A DNA stretch of 64,000 bases from Liolophura sinensis (GCF_032854445.1 NC_088300.1:79339084-79403083), one strand, 5' to 3'; counted from the stretch's first letter, positions 45,801 to 57,240 are shown. Notes: generated by a model not told the origin, from the sequence alone. Made by a program: numbers and translations.

Positions 45801-48800
45801 CTTTTTAAAAAGTACTTTATGTTTTGAGTTGAAGTTTGCATTACAGGTGAGCTCCTGGTAGCCTTGCTGCGAAATTTAAGTTACTTACACGGACAAGGTT
45901 TGTAAAGGGAAATAATCATTGATTGGAAAAGGACGTCTGGCTGTAAGAAGAGTTATCTCCCCTGTGCCCATTGTTAAACATGCTCGGTATTGTATGTGGG
46001 GCAGCATTAAGAATGCCCATGCCTTTTTTATGTTCGTTTAATGCAAGTAAAGCATTGCATTGTACCATGCATAGTTTTTTTTCCCTTTTTTAAAATAATT
46101 TACCTTTTTTGTTTTTACAGTTTAATGCTGATGCTGAACAAGCATTTATGCAAGTTTTAAAGCTCGATAAAAATTGTGAAGACGCTATGCAGGAGTTATT
46201 ACGTGTTCGGACGCAACAACTTATAGTAAGTATCTGTTAGTCATTTCATCTGACTCATCTTGGTAAAATGGTGAGACTTTATGTTATTCCATTACAGAAG
46301 AAATGTATGTTCACTGACCTTCATTGTTGTCGTATTCTTACTGTTGTCAGTGTAAAGTTGTGTTACATGTGGAAAGAGGACATCATGGTTTTGAAAATGC
46401 AGCTTTACCAGCAACACTGATTTAAACTGTACTGTTATTTCCTTACAGGAGATGGGGTTTTCTAGGCAACAGGCAGAGACAGCTATAAAGCAACATGGCA
46501 CTGTGCAAACAGCATTAGATTCCCTTTTAGCCGTCGGTAAGCAGGGTGACTCTATCTCCCATTGTCTACAGGCTTGTTAGTGGACTAATTAGCTTGTTCT
46601 TGTTTTCATTCCAAATTTCTTTACATTATAGCCCTCTAATTAAAAGAAATAGGGATAGATGTGATAGCTCTCTCTTTCTCTCCTTCTTTCTAGTAGCAAA
46701 TAGAGGTCATTGGAAATCTTGAAAGTGTTTTTAATGGCAGTCCTATAAATGAAAAAAATCTTCAATGGTTTATTTTTTTTTTCTTTTCTATTTGTTCATG
46801 CAGTGGCAGAAAATTCCTTAGCAACTGAGGTATATATGTCAGATGACGATGATTTGACGCCCCACTCACCTGCCCCACCCCCTCCCAGACAACAGATTGT
46901 CCCTCACATACATACAGCTTCTACAGATACCAAAATGGAGTGAGTCTTTATGTACATTGATGAAAACCAGATTATTTGGATTATTGGGAATATTGCAAGG
47001 CACTTATGTACATTTTCTCTTGTAATAAATGATTTTCTCTGGTCGTAAGTGTGAAGGCCTTGCAGCAACCTGCAGATGGTCTTGGATTTCACCCATTTCC
47101 TCCCACCATAATGCTGGTTGCTGTCGTATAAGTGAAATATTCATGATTAAGGCTTAAAACACTCATCAAATAAATAATAAAGGATTTACATTTCAGTAAT
47201 TCTGAATAGATGTAAAAGGAACATAATGAATAAAGTACATGCAGTCAGTGTTAGTTTGACCCTGTGATGTATGGGTGATGTGTGGATGTATTTCCAGTCC
47301 TTGTAACCCAGAAGGTCTGACAGCTCTGTGGGTGGGGAACGTTCTGCCTGAAGTCAGCGACAAAAAACTTTCACAGATGTTTTCAAGGTTTGTCTTCTTC
47401 AAGAAATAAATCACTAACTGTTAAAACGCTTTTTTGATAGTTTCTGGAGCATTTATTAAGACTGAAATTGTGCTTAGGTATAAGAATAACTTAAGGTGAT
47501 TGCAGGCAATACTGTTTGTAATGGCTCTAATATTACTAGTTAAAAGGCACATGTAATTATATGCTAATTGGGAGCAGCGGAAAGAATGAAGTACCTTTAC
47601 ATGTAATTGTTAAAATAGGCTAAGCTGACTAATCTGGCTAAGCCTGTGCTAATCTGTTTTGTACCATTATACTGGTCTTTATGAATCATTGAGAGGAGAG
47701 GTTGTGAGAATATAAGCGGCTTACATAGTAGATCTGAGATCAAGATTGATCAGGATTGATCCTGATCTCAGATAACTACTCTACTTCTTTTTTAACAGAT
47801 ACGGTGAGGTGACCAGTGTTAGATGTTTACCCGATAAATTCTGTGCTTTCGTTAATTTCAAACACAAAGACTCGGCTGGTCGTGCCATGCATGGTTTACA
47901 GGTGAGTTGTTTGTCCTGACCCGTGACTGGGGAAGTGTGGATGTAAAAGTCACTGCATTAAGGAATAACGGGTGCGTTCATACAGTGTCACTACACTAAG
48001 GAATAACGGGTGCGTTCGGACAGACAGTGTCACTACACTAAGGAATAACGGGTGCGTTCATACAGTGTCATTACACTAAGGAATAACGGGTGCGTTCATA
48101 CAGACAGTGTCACTACACTAAGGAATAACGGGTGCGTTCGGACAGACAGTGTCACTACACTAAGGAATAACGGGTGCATTCATACAGTGTCACTACACTA
48201 AGGAATAACGGGTGCGTTCATACAGTGTCACTACACTAAGGAATAACGGGTGCGTTCATACAGTGTCACTACACTAAGGAATAACGGGTGCGTTCATACA
48301 GACAGTGTCACTACACTAAGGAATAACGGGTGCATTCATACAGTGTCACTACACTAAGGAATAACGGGTGCGTTCATACAGACAATGTCACTGCACTAAG
48401 GAATAACGGGTGCGTTCAGACAGTCAGTGTCACTACACTAAGAAATAACAGGTGCGTTCATACAGACAGTGTCACTACACTAAGGAATAACGGGTGCGCT
48501 CATACAGACAATGTCACTACACTAAGGAATAACGGGTGCATTCAGACAGACAATGTCACTGCACTAAGGAATAACGGGTGCGTTCAGACAGACAATGTCA
48601 CTGCACTAAGGAATAACATGTGCGTTCATACAGACAGTGTCACTGCACTAAGGAATAACAAGTGCGTTCATGCAGACAGTGTCACTGCTCTAAGGAATAA
48701 AGGGTGGTGTCCATTCACCTCTAGATTATGCCTCTAGAGAATTATTTGGACAGTATGTATTGAATTTTGGACACTTTGGACATTGTGAGAATGTGTATAC

Positions 48801-51800
48801 AGACTTGTATTGTTCTTTCACCTGTGACGTCAATAATATGGAAATGTAGAGAAACATGGCCTAGTTTTCTTAAAACTAGATAATGATAAGTCATACCTGA
48901 GATTACAGCTGGTCCTGGGGCTCATAATTCTCAACACTTCTCCAGCATAAGGGGATATAGGCCAGGTGCTCGGGAGGCTGGTTTCAACGTACTGTGGCTG
49001 GGTGGGGTGTAATGTCAGGTGTCGGCATACTGTGACTGGCTGGGGTGTTGTGCGAGGTATTTGCCAACAGCCAATCGATCGGTGTCCAATCAAGTGTCTT
49101 CAGCATGGCTTACAATGAGGCAGCATAATAAACTTGTGGTATTAGGACAGGCCGGCTCTAAAATTAGACGACAGCCGGATATGACCAAAGTAGTGTTAAA
49201 AGCAATGAAACTAATTAAAACACCAATCAAACAAACAAACAAGCCAAATATTTCCAGTTTGTCTGAGTGTACCACATTCTTGCTGAAACTGGTATTCACT
49301 TTCAAATGTTTGGAAAGGACATAGTTACAAACTTGGACAAAAAAGTGTCCCACCTGTAGCTACATTTTGTAACACATGCTTTTAAAATTTATAAATGAAG
49401 TGTAAATATATGAACATGGGAAATTGAGCCTTAAATGACATGCATCGTTGCACATGTTACGGTTAGTCATTGTGATACAATATGGTCAGTTGCCATTTTC
49501 ATTGTGCAAGCTTCCATGACTGCTTCTATCAGAACTGCTGAGTGAGTTGTCGTATCAGTACATACTTATCTGGAGGATGCAAGGTTTTACTGGAGCTTGG
49601 CTTTACTGTCACCTGGTCGCTGACTGGAATCAGTTGGCCCCTGGTTCCAGTGACATTCTACCATGGTGTTTTCACACCTTAACATCTTACACTGGCCTAT
49701 TGAGGTTATTCCATGGTTTACTTATTTACATGTATTTGTTTGATTGTTGCTTACAGTTGTACTTGTGAATGTTTCACGCGTATGGCAGCAATCCGGTATA
49801 TGGGTGGAGCCAAAAGGAAATTTTCCATCCTTGATCAGTTACCTAACAGACCTCCTTACTTGTTGTAGCCGATTCAGCATAATCTGGATTTGAGTCTCTG
49901 ACCTCATTTGTCAAAGGTCAATGGGCTGCAGCTAGACAGACGAGAGTCCAAACACCCAATGGTGTAACAGTAGTGAAGTGTGAAAGTTGGTTGTAATTGT
50001 GCGGCCTGTTGTATTTTATCAGGGTGTGGAGTGTGGAGGACAGCGCTTGCTCATCAAGTTCCCCGACAACCCAATTGTAAGTGGTGGAGAGGTGACACTA
50101 CGGAAAAATGCTGATACATCCTCCTCTTCTACTACTACTACTTCCCCTAGTAACAGTAAAATCCAAGGGTGAGTCTGCAGTGTGTCTAGACGAATGCTCG
50201 TGAAAATTGTTGCTTGCATCATACCACACTATATTATATATTCGGAACTAAATCTTCCCGGGAGCCAAAGCATTAGCTAAACAGCTGGTTAAAAGAGTAA
50301 AATATCTCAGAAATCATTAAAATTTCAAGAAGAAAAGAAATAGAAACCAAGAATTTCTCATACGTTGATTGAAAAGGGATGGGGATAGAGTGTGATTGGC
50401 ACCGGCTCTTCACCTTTTGGCCATTTTCTTATACAAGGGAACTTTCTCTATTAGACAGTTTTCACTTCAAGGCATTTTAACTGCAGACTCATGGGAGAAT
50501 TGTAAAGAAATGGATTGAGCGGATCAAAGTTGAGTGTATAAATGTGGCTTGGTATAACTGTGGAAGATTTCCTCATTGTGTGTGCTGCTGGTGCTGACAG
50601 GCTGGTGACTCAAGGTGACCACTAACCTGGCGGTCAGAGCGCGGCTGGACACATTTGACCAGCAGCCACTCTGCTCAGATGGTCAACAGCTCTGGTTTTC
50701 ATTACTTACTTAATCTTCATGTCTCCCTTGCTCTGTCAAAACAGCTTGAATTTTGCTGTGCCTCTGAGTGCATTGGTCAGAATGAAATGATCTTTATTTC
50801 AAGTGTTGAATTCTAAAACTTTGTGATTATGTGTAAGCATTAATCTCCATTGAGTGGGCAGGTGAACTAGTTATAAGAGTCTGATGCCTGGACAAGGAAA
50901 TCTTTGTCTTCAGCCAAGAGGGGAGGAAAATGTTAACCTCCTGTCTGCTGCTTTCACACTAAGCATGTTCACCTTTGGCTTCCTCTTCTACTCATTTTGA
51001 ACTAATTGTGTTCTCATTGTGTACATAGTAATGAGGCATTCACTGATTATGCGAGCAGATTATGAGTGGCAAGGGAGACAAATCTGTTAACACTTCACAC
51101 TGGTCACACTTATCTCTCTCTGTTCTCTTTGCTATCTCTCATGAATCACTAATTTTTTCTGCGGTAACATTCATCACTACAATCTTTCTGTAGTAACGCT
51201 TAAAAATTCTTTCTAGTTTTGTCAATGTTTACTGGCATTGTGAAAGTATTTGGTGGATGTAATTTATAATATAACATTTCATCTCCTGTTTTGTACATAA
51301 GTAAGCACAAGTGCTAGCCCTCTGGTTTTGTGCTGGTGTAATCCTCATGCTTACATTCACAATTAATCTGCTCACCAATATTCCTTCAGGCACCTACACT
51401 TGGTTTACTTTATTTCTATAACATTGGGATCTTATTTCTTTGTTTTAAAGTCTTGTGGATGTAAGGCTAAAAGTTTTTAATTCAACATGGCTAAATTTTG
51501 GATTTGGTATATTGGAATACTGATTTTATTTTTCTTCATTAAGCAAAAGATTTATAAAAGGACTAATGTTGTTTGGTGGAATCACAATTTGAAGCTTTGT
51601 CAGGCAATTTTCCATTTGCTTTGCTTCATATCATCCAGATTGAGCTCTTATCTATAGATTTTTATTTCCAGTATTTTCGCGTAAATAAATTCTTTAATCT
51701 GAGTTTGCATTCCTGTTGATTTTACAGTTATCCTAGAAGTTCTTATCTTTGCATCTTTTCAGAATTGATATTGTAAAAAGATTATGTCAAAATTCTATTT

Positions 51801-52361
51801 GTAATACTTGAAGAACCCCATTTAGTAATGGGAATTATTTTATTCACATTTTAAATTTAAATGATGATTTCAGCCTTTGTTTATTCTCTACCCATAGCTT
51901 GCACGAAATATGCTGGTTATCCAGTAAAATATTCACTGCAGTACCTTGATTAGGAAGTTAGGATTTATTTATATTTCAGAATTCCCTAGGTTAAGTATGT
52001 AGTCTTGCTTGTACCTAACTGAGCACATGCAGTAGTTGGTGGTGGAGTGAAAGACCTTGTGCTTCCTACTTTTAGCTTGACATAATTGTCTCGCATAGTC
52101 TTCAACATGACTCATCAGTAAACATTTTTCTTCGGCCCAGGTCAGGTTTTTCAGAAGTGCTTTAGTAACTTTTTGCCTCACTCACTAATACTTTCTCTTT
52201 GTTACAGCGTTAAGAATTTGCCGAAACAGACTGGGCCTGTAAATGGAGATGAGTGTTATTTCTGGAGGACGACGGGCTGCCAGTTTGGGGACAAATGTCG
52301 TTATAAACACATACCATCACATAAGGGACTTGATAGAAAACCATGGCAAAAAGTCAAGTAG
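31408..52361 (+). CDS. TTC31: TTC31-like protein with J, TPR, UBA-like, RRM and CCCH domains (22 exons)
   Basis: Exons: 31408-31456, 35968-36059, 36795-36878, 37773-37821, 38077-38205, 38563-38588, 39193-39276, 39405-39452, 39870-39943, 40259-40286, 40421-40561, 40777-40822, 42145-42235, 42496-42546, 45519-45609, 46121-46225, 46449-46536, 46804-46939, 47298-47387, 47799-47901, 50023-50168, 52208-52361 (TAG). Total 1905 nt, 634 residues, all phases consistent. Domains: J-like 1-65, acidic 92-115, basic coiled coil 144-187, Lys-rich 188-268, TPR 283-396, UBA-like 397-425, Pro-rich 426-470, RRM 475-550, CCCH finger 600-618. The coiled coil and TPR (RFFGNRSYCFDR, SPDWPKGYFRKGRALAGL) match TTC31 as I know it. 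The set suggests a chaperone-linked RNA-binding protein (inference). The start is the first ATG in frame with the J domain. Confidence 0.9.
32690..32820 (+). mobile_element. 5'-truncated SINE
   Basis: Core ccaccataatgctggtcgtc, cgtcgtataagtgaaatatt, then a caatcaaataaataaa tail; the tRNA head is absent. In intron 1 of the TTC31-like gene. Confidence 0.8.
35550..35806 (-). mobile_element. SINE, minus orientation, diverged head
   Basis: Begins with the tail complement (tatttatttatttgattggc), then gaatatttcacttgtacgac and ggccagcattatggtgggag; ends in a diverged tRNA-like head (ggacttgaactcgcattgac). Same family as 3501-3762. Confidence 0.8.
36465..36600 (+). mobile_element. Possible SINE tail of another family
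   Basis: A tail-like gtgtttaacaaacaaataaa and preceding tatgagtatgg suggest a retroposed end, but the body does not match the main family. Confidence 0.3.
36870..37260 (+). repeat. 28/32-bp minisatellite copying the exon 3 donor, 13 copies
   Basis: GAAAATG|GTAAGATTCTGTG recurs with the ATG ending at 36878 (the real exon end), 36906, 36938, 36970, 37002, 37030, 37062, 37094, 37126, 37158, 37190, 37218 and 37250. Spacing is 28 or 32 through the presence or absence of one tagatagac-type tetramer. Degenerate copies follow at about 37310 and 37340. Confidence 0.92.
37773..40822 (+). CDS. TTC31-like exons 4-12: acidic and basic linker
   Basis: Exon 5 (38077-38205) encodes SSDDDESDDDDDDDDDGF from a gat repeat. 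Exons 7-8 encode ELISEEEKEKRRAEKRRAKK plus KRQRERKKLEKQ, a charged coiled coil that matches the TTC31 segment [20 protein letters not shown]. Exons 9-11 are Lys/Ser-rich and exon 12 ends in VVLRSRQLA. Exons 6 (26 nt) and 10 (28 nt) are microexons, and neither length is a multiple of three. Confidence 0.85.
38798..39060 (+). mobile_element. Full-length SINE in intron 6 of TTC31-like gene
   Basis: tRNA-like head gcctctgtggctcagttgat, B box gagttcaagtcc, core ccaccataatgctg and a caatcaatgaataaataaat tail. An 8-bp direct repeat, agcatttg, flanks it (38790-38797 and 39061-39068). Confidence 0.85.
40870..41841. mobile_element. MITE-like element with terminal inverted repeats, TA target
   Basis: The left end CTGTAAATGCCTTTTTATTC is mirrored at the right end by aaaaaaaggcatttgcag, and inner sequences repeat tcgcgga motifs in both orientations. 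TA flanks both ends (40868-40869, 41842-41843), as in Tc1/mariner-type insertions. No transposase is present; length is 972 bp. It sits in intron 12 of the TTC31-like gene. Confidence 0.75.
41960..42062 (+). repeat. 32-33-bp tandem repeat, 3 copies
   Basis: The unit is ggtgtaaatcaccaaatact plus cagcattatcct. It also holds a small inverted repeat (ggtg...cacc). Confidence 0.8.
42145..46225 (+). CDS. TTC31-like exons 13-16: TPR repeats
   Basis: Residues 283-396 form about three TPR motifs: RGNEMAQLGHYSAAIDLFTE / AIKLDP; RFFGNRSYCFDRIQQYDKAL / RDAEKAILLSPDW; PKGYFRKGRALAGLKFNADA / EQAFMQVLKLD. GNRSYC and DWPKGYFRKGRAL are the segments closest to TTC31. The Asn and Lys/Arg positions resemble co-chaperone TPRs that hold an EEVD peptide, which would suit a J-domain protein (inference). 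Confidence 0.88.
42856..42970 (-). mobile_element. 5'-truncated SINE, minus orientation
   Basis: attatttatttgattggtgt, then gtactcaagaatatttcact and ggccagcattatgg: the main family's tail and core without the tRNA head. Confidence 0.8.
43145..43431. mobile_element. piggyBac-type MITE with long inverted arms
   Basis: Two arms of about 90 bp are inverted matches. The left has gactgcctgctaccagatat, gcatgtgttatcctatatgc and acacacggtg; the complement of the right has gactgtctgctatgacatat, gcatgtgttaccctatatgc and acacacagtg. The right flank is TTAA (43432-43435) and the left is TTGA (43141-43144), consistent with a TTAA target with one mutation. It is non-coding, in intron 14 of the TTC31-like gene. 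Confidence 0.8.
46449..46536 (+). CDS. TTC31-like exon 17: UBA-like helix bundle
   Basis: Encodes EMGFSRQQAETAIKQHGTVQ then TALDSLLAV. The MGF loop, A-x-x-A-I spacing and final A-L-x-x-L-L match the UBA/TS-N fold, a ubiquitin- or protein-binding module. Confidence 0.8.
46804..46939 (+). CDS. TTC31-like exon 18: acidic/proline-rich linker
   Basis: Encodes MSDDDDLTPHSPAPPPPRQQ and adjoining low-complexity sequence between the UBA-like and RRM modules. Phases 1 and 2 join to neighbours. Confidence 0.8.
47050..47192 (+). mobile_element. 5'-truncated SINE
   Basis: cagcaacctgcagatggtct, ccaccataatgctggttgct, gtataagtgaaatattcatg and a catcaaataaataataaa tail. In intron 18 of the TTC31-like gene. 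Confidence 0.8.
47298..50168 (+). CDS. TTC31-like exons 19-21: RRM
   Basis: RNP2 is ALWVGNV and RNP1 is KFCAFVNF, separated by the expected helix (EVSDKKLSQMFSRYGEVTSV). The domain ends with RAMHGLQGVECGGQRLLIKF, so RNA (or RRM-partner) binding is likely. A Ser/Thr-rich tract (SSSSTTTTSPSNS) closes exon 21. Confidence 0.88.
47733..47772. repeat. 40-bp imperfect palindrome just before exon 20
   Basis: TCTGAGATCA at the left and TGATCTCAGA at the right enclose alternating gatc steps. It ends about 20 bp before the pyrimidine tract and acceptor of exon 20. Confidence 0.75.
47935..48710 (+). repeat. Minisatellite of 38- and 46-bp units, about 18 copies
   Basis: The unit is gtcactacactaaggaataa then cgggtgcgttcatacagt, with an optional gacagaca insert that gives the longer form. 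It begins about 35 bp after the exon 20 donor. The right-hand copies are more variable. A 135-codon frame through it is an artefact. Confidence 0.92.
48711..50022 (+). other. Remainder of intron 20
   Basis: Mostly unique DNA. A SINE-like tail (acaccaatcaaacaaacaaa) near 49220-49250 may end a different retroposon family. Confidence 0.45.
50169..52207 (+). other. Intron 21 of TTC31-like gene
   Basis: Donor gtgagt and acceptor ctttgttacag; AT-rich unique DNA with no recognised element. Confidence 0.7.
52208..52361 (+). CDS. TTC31-like terminal exon 22: CCCH zinc finger
   Basis: Residues 600-618 give C-x7-C-x5-C-x3-H (CYFWRTTGCQFGDKCRYKH), a CCCH finger typical of RNA-binding proteins, followed by a short basic tail and TAG at 52359-52361. 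Confidence 0.88.
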
Positions 52362-53236
52362 TCAATGGCTAGTGTAGTCATCATCTGGCAATATTTTTTT
52401 TTTCTATTTTAAAAAAACAAGAAAGATGAATATCTGCAGAATGCAGAGTATACACATTTCCTTATGAAATGTTGACAGGTTTTGTTTGAAAATCTCACTA
52501 TTCTGGTGATCAGCTGAGAGTAGATGTCTGAAGGGAGATCTGCAGTATTACATGTAACTTTTCTGACAAGGGTTATTTCCCCTGTTTTTTTGCTCTCCCC
52601 AACCAGTTAAATAATTATTTGACACACATTCTGTGTTGTTTTTTTTTCTCAAGATTTCTTTGCTCTTGTAATTTTGTGATAATGAGTGTATTGATTTTTT
52701 TTTTTTTTTTACAACTAACTAAAGCAGCTGACTGCTTTCTGATCCGAACAAATCAAGTGTATTAAGTTCTCGTACAATTAGTAACCTGAACATAAAAACT
52801 TCACTAAAGAAAGGTGTTGAATTATGTGGTAAGAATTTTAAGCTTGACCCGCTCTGCACAGATCCATGCTTTACTGTACTCTGTATCTAATCCACAAGTC
52901 TGTAAACCCAAATCAGCATTGGAATGTGGAATTACTCTTGTTTTTGTTCATTTTTGTTTTTTTTTCGTCCAATAGTGCTGATGTTTAAGGCATGTGTGGT
53001 CCTGATTCGGTTATGAGTTGCCATTACACTTTGTAGTCATGCTCTCCTGAAGACAGACTGATTGACATTGATTTAATTTGTCTGAGCATTTATCTGTTAC
53101 TTGTGCATTAGCCCGGAAAAAAGATGGCAATGTTGCTCATGCCTTTAGTTTCTCATGGGTGATATTTATATTTTCATGTGGCCTGTTCTACCTCCATTTA
53201 GGCAGATATTTGGTGGCTTGATTTTGAGAAAAATGA

Positions 53237-53314
53237 AATAAAAAAGCCTGTTCTGAAACAATCACGTAGAGCCTACTTACAGGAAATATAAGATCTATTG
53301 AATCATGTAATAAA
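53237..53314 (+). terminator. Candidate poly(A) signals of TTC31-like gene
   Basis: Two AATAAA hexamers (53237-53242 and 53309-53314) lie about 880-950 bp after the stop and are the first I see in the 3' region. Confidence 0.45.
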
Positions 53315-53319
53315 TTGTA

Positions 53320-56300
53320 AAATAATATATCCAAGTATCTGTGACCAGGCTTCTTATTGGATGAGGCTTTCATATCAGTTACAAAGATATGAAGTTTTCA
53401 GCATTCTTGTTTAAGACTATTTGCAAACGATATCTGATAGAAACATTCGATTTTCTGTTGAGACCATGGTAACGCATCATATTGATACGCACATACTTTT
53501 AAAATTAATCCAGATACGGCTTATAGATTTGAGTTTGTATCATTGCTAAAAGTAATATAAGGTTTCAAAATATCACACTATAAAATTAAGACCATTACTA
53601 AAAGTACAATGCTACAGGTATAAAACTACATAACTTGTATGAACTTGAAAGTCGTGGTGAAAGATGATTCTCCATTTTTGTCAAGCTCCATATGCATATA
53701 GGGTTTGGAATACCTTTAAAACCTGTATCATTTCCCCATAACTACTTTCCATATGAGAATGAAGTGAACAGTGTCCAGATGTCTAAATGTTGCTGTTTTT
53801 GTTATCTTAGAAATGACCATAGACCATTAGGATTTTGTGAGAGAGACTATTTGTTTGTTTTTGATTACAGCATTTTGATTCACGTCTTACTGATAATCTT
53901 TCTGATCTCAGCTCAGTATTACAAAGTAACATATCGGTGTTCGTGGTCTGAAAACGTCTAAAACTGTCAGTATATACAATTCCATGGTTGATTTTATGGT
54001 GCAATCGTAATTTCCACTTTGGCTTATATTTATATCCAAGGCAGTGGCGTGAACTTTTGGGCCACACGATAGGAAAATTCTGAACTGTCGATCTCACAAA
54101 AGTCAAATCTAGTAGCCGCCGAGTCGACAGGGTAGATTGGATGTGGGATTTTCGGAGTACGGTCTTCCGCTTTGTGAGTGCCACTGCGCTTGTGTGTGAT
54201 ATCTGCATGATGTTACAGTTGGCGTCTACTTCTAGCCTCTCGCCTTTTGCTTATCATTTCCATTATGCACTTCCTTATAGTTGTCCGCGCCAGGTAGAGC
54301 CACTTTATTTGTGAAATAAAAAGAAGTAAAGAAAGTAAAATGGTCTGCTAAGAAGACGCGGCACGCCGACTCGACATGGTTGAAACTTGATCGGAATGAT
54401 TGCTGGTAACATCATTTACGTACCAGTATTACCTACATCTTCCTCTGGACTGCCGGCTAAAAATGATGTGAACATTTACAGGGAGAAGAGGGTTGCGTGG
54501 TCATTGAAATGCTTTCATAGAGACACATTACGTCGCTAAGGTGATATTAAGAGGACACCGAATCCCTCCCGTCTTTGTTTTTAAAGTTCACTGGCCTCTA
54601 AGGTATGATAAATAGTCAACCAGTCGGGGTTGTAAGAATATTACACAGATGCTTTAAGAAAACCCCAGAGATTAAAGTAATGGATTTAGGGCCTGCTATT
54701 TATTGTCGTTCACTGTCCCAAGCGAACAGAACTAAAAGTACAAATAGCCTTCATTGCATTCTTTGTATAAACAGTATTTTGTAAGTTCACAAATATATTA
54801 AGTTCATCAGTTTGGAAAAGTCATTTCAGCATGTTTTATCCGGTAACTGGTCTTCCGTATGGCATTTGTGATATATCGCCATAAATCTTACAAAGTTGTG
54901 ATGGGCAATGCACGTGGTTAAAATAATTCCCATAGGTTAGGGAGGAAATGGACGAAGTACCAGGGTCCATTCCTCAGCCGTTTTCTGACCCGAGTGAAAA
55001 ATGTTAAACCAGCTTATTGTTTTTGTTATGGAAGCTAAATCTTTACTCATTTGTCCTATCATAACGCCGATGGGGGATCAAAATTTTAATTTCCAGGGTG
55101 TAAACATAAGCTATGAAGTCGTACTTTGACTGCTACAAATTGAGTAATGGCTTAGTGTGCCTCCAGGAGTGGCTTGGCTTCGGCATATACATCTGTAGCA
55201 CACAAAGAGCTCTGGCGTAATGAATTAAGGCGTGTCTAGACAGTAGTGATCTTGATATACTATATCACAAAATGGTTTGCCCATTCTAGTCTCTGTTCTG
55301 CCATTTTCCAACTTTAGGACGCAGTTTGGTCAGGTTATGTATGTTCGGGAAAGCTTTGGTTAGGTTTCGTCTCGCAGAGCGAATTTTGTAAAGAAACGAG
55401 TGATATTTTGTACACGTCTTGCACAAGGTCTTAAACTGCTCTTCAGTCCGCATATGTTATTCTTAGCTCATTGGTTTTGCGAATCAAAGTCTTCGATCCA
55501 GATTTTGTTTTTCTTCCAACTGTATACATTGTTATTACTGCATGAAGAATTCGTTGTGTGGCGAATTAAACAGTCTGGCAGTTCAATGCCGCCAGGAACT
55601 GATTTCCACAAAGCCAGTTGTCTCTTGTGTCAAAATTTGACAGTAATTTATCGATCCTATGAGTTAATATAAAGGAAAACCTAACCTCTGTTATGTTGTT
55701 AAAATCCAATTCGAACTTCGTTGTCCATAAGCTAAAATACACTGGTACTGAATTTTTCAATTTTGACCCAAGTCGAGAATCGCTTTGTGGAATCCGTCCG
55801 TGTAATATACATGTTAATTTGAGCCTTTTGTTAGCAAACTGATATTTCATTATACGTCAAATAGAGAGGTCCTTGAATGAATTCTTATACAGAACTTCCA
55901 AATTGATTTTGTGCCTAATTTTTTTTTTTATAAGAGTCAATTACTGTTGCCAGTGACACGCGGGAGTCCAGAAAAGTTATATCCTGTTGTAAAAATACAT
56001 GTTACTGAACATTTGAAAAACCTTAAAAAAAATACTTAATAAAACCGTCTTGCTGTACAGCAAAGTCTATACTAATTTGATTTTTTTTTCTTCTTTAATT
56101 CCGTTGATATACGCAAATATTGCTCAAATGACGGCTTTTAATGAACGACTTCCAGTAGATCTGTTCCAGGCTGTGCAGTCGAAAGCTGAAGTGCATGGAT
56201 TTTGTGACTGATGGAAACGAGACACGGATTGGCTAGGGCATGGCTAAGCCTCGGGCAAGCGATCGGATAGCAGAAATTGACGATGAGAAAGATAACCCTC

Positions 56301-57240
56301 TAATCATATAGATACCATGCTCCCGTCATCGTAGTTATTGTTCTTGTTGTACAGGGTGAACACGCTTCGTTGAGCTCACTTATAATTGACAAATTGGAGA
56401 CAAAGGCCAGCGCTCCAGCAGGCCTTCGCCCTCCGGGTCATAGCCTTGTCAGTCAGTTATAAACTCGTCCCAATTCACGGGTATTTGTAGAATTCCCCAC
56501 CAAACAAAGGCTTGTCAGTTATTTCCTCGGCTCGCCAGCCGAAGTACTTTGCACGCGTGTCCCGCACACTTCCAAATTATAATTAATTATACACGGCGAT
56601 TGCACTTGCTCGTGAAGGTTTGCTCCCCTCAAGAAGTCTGATCATATCCATCTGAAGAGGCACAGGGGTCGTGTCATCTACGGTAGACACCAAAGGGGAC
56701 AAGCTTCAGTTCAATCAAAGTGCCCAGTGTCGTATATCTGGAAGTTAGACCTAAGTTAATTACCTTCAATTTAACGCCAGGTGTTTCGTTTCAGTTACCT
56801 CCTGAACGGTGTAGAATTTAACCTGGTACTTCGCGTTTACAGGTGTCCGACTGAAAATACGTAGCTCCTATGAGGCTTTTATCACAACAACACGCTAACC
56901 ATGGTTTCCTCGGAACATTCAGTCAATTTCACCGCGTAAAACGGTATAACTAGTCTTGTGGTACCCTATAGTAACCTTAAACGCCATTAAATTTATATAC
57001 GTGGCATTATTCAGCAAAATATTAACTTCAGATATAATAATTAACCCTCTACTCCGCCTGCCCTTCCTTGAAGAAAAAATTAAGATGTTTCTCCTGTTCC
57101 AAATTAGGCGCCGATTTGGTTGACGGCTGGTATGTGTTCTGAAGAATAGATTCAGCGTAGATCTGGTAATTTGAGTATTTGCGCATGTTCCGTTTTGGCT
57201 TGTTGATGACTGGGGTACAGGAGATAATTCTATCTGGACA
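53320..57240. other. Intergenic unique DNA
   Basis: No gene recognised. The stretch from about 56200 to 56950 is richer in CpG and mixed-composition sequence than its surroundings and contains a 14-bp palindrome, TATAATTAATTATA (56578-56591). That is compatible with a distal regulatory element, but nothing proves it. Confidence 0.4.

Noticed and set aside
53807-54208. 133-codon minus-strand frame
   Set aside because: Low-complexity composition without motif, splice sites or matching neighbour.
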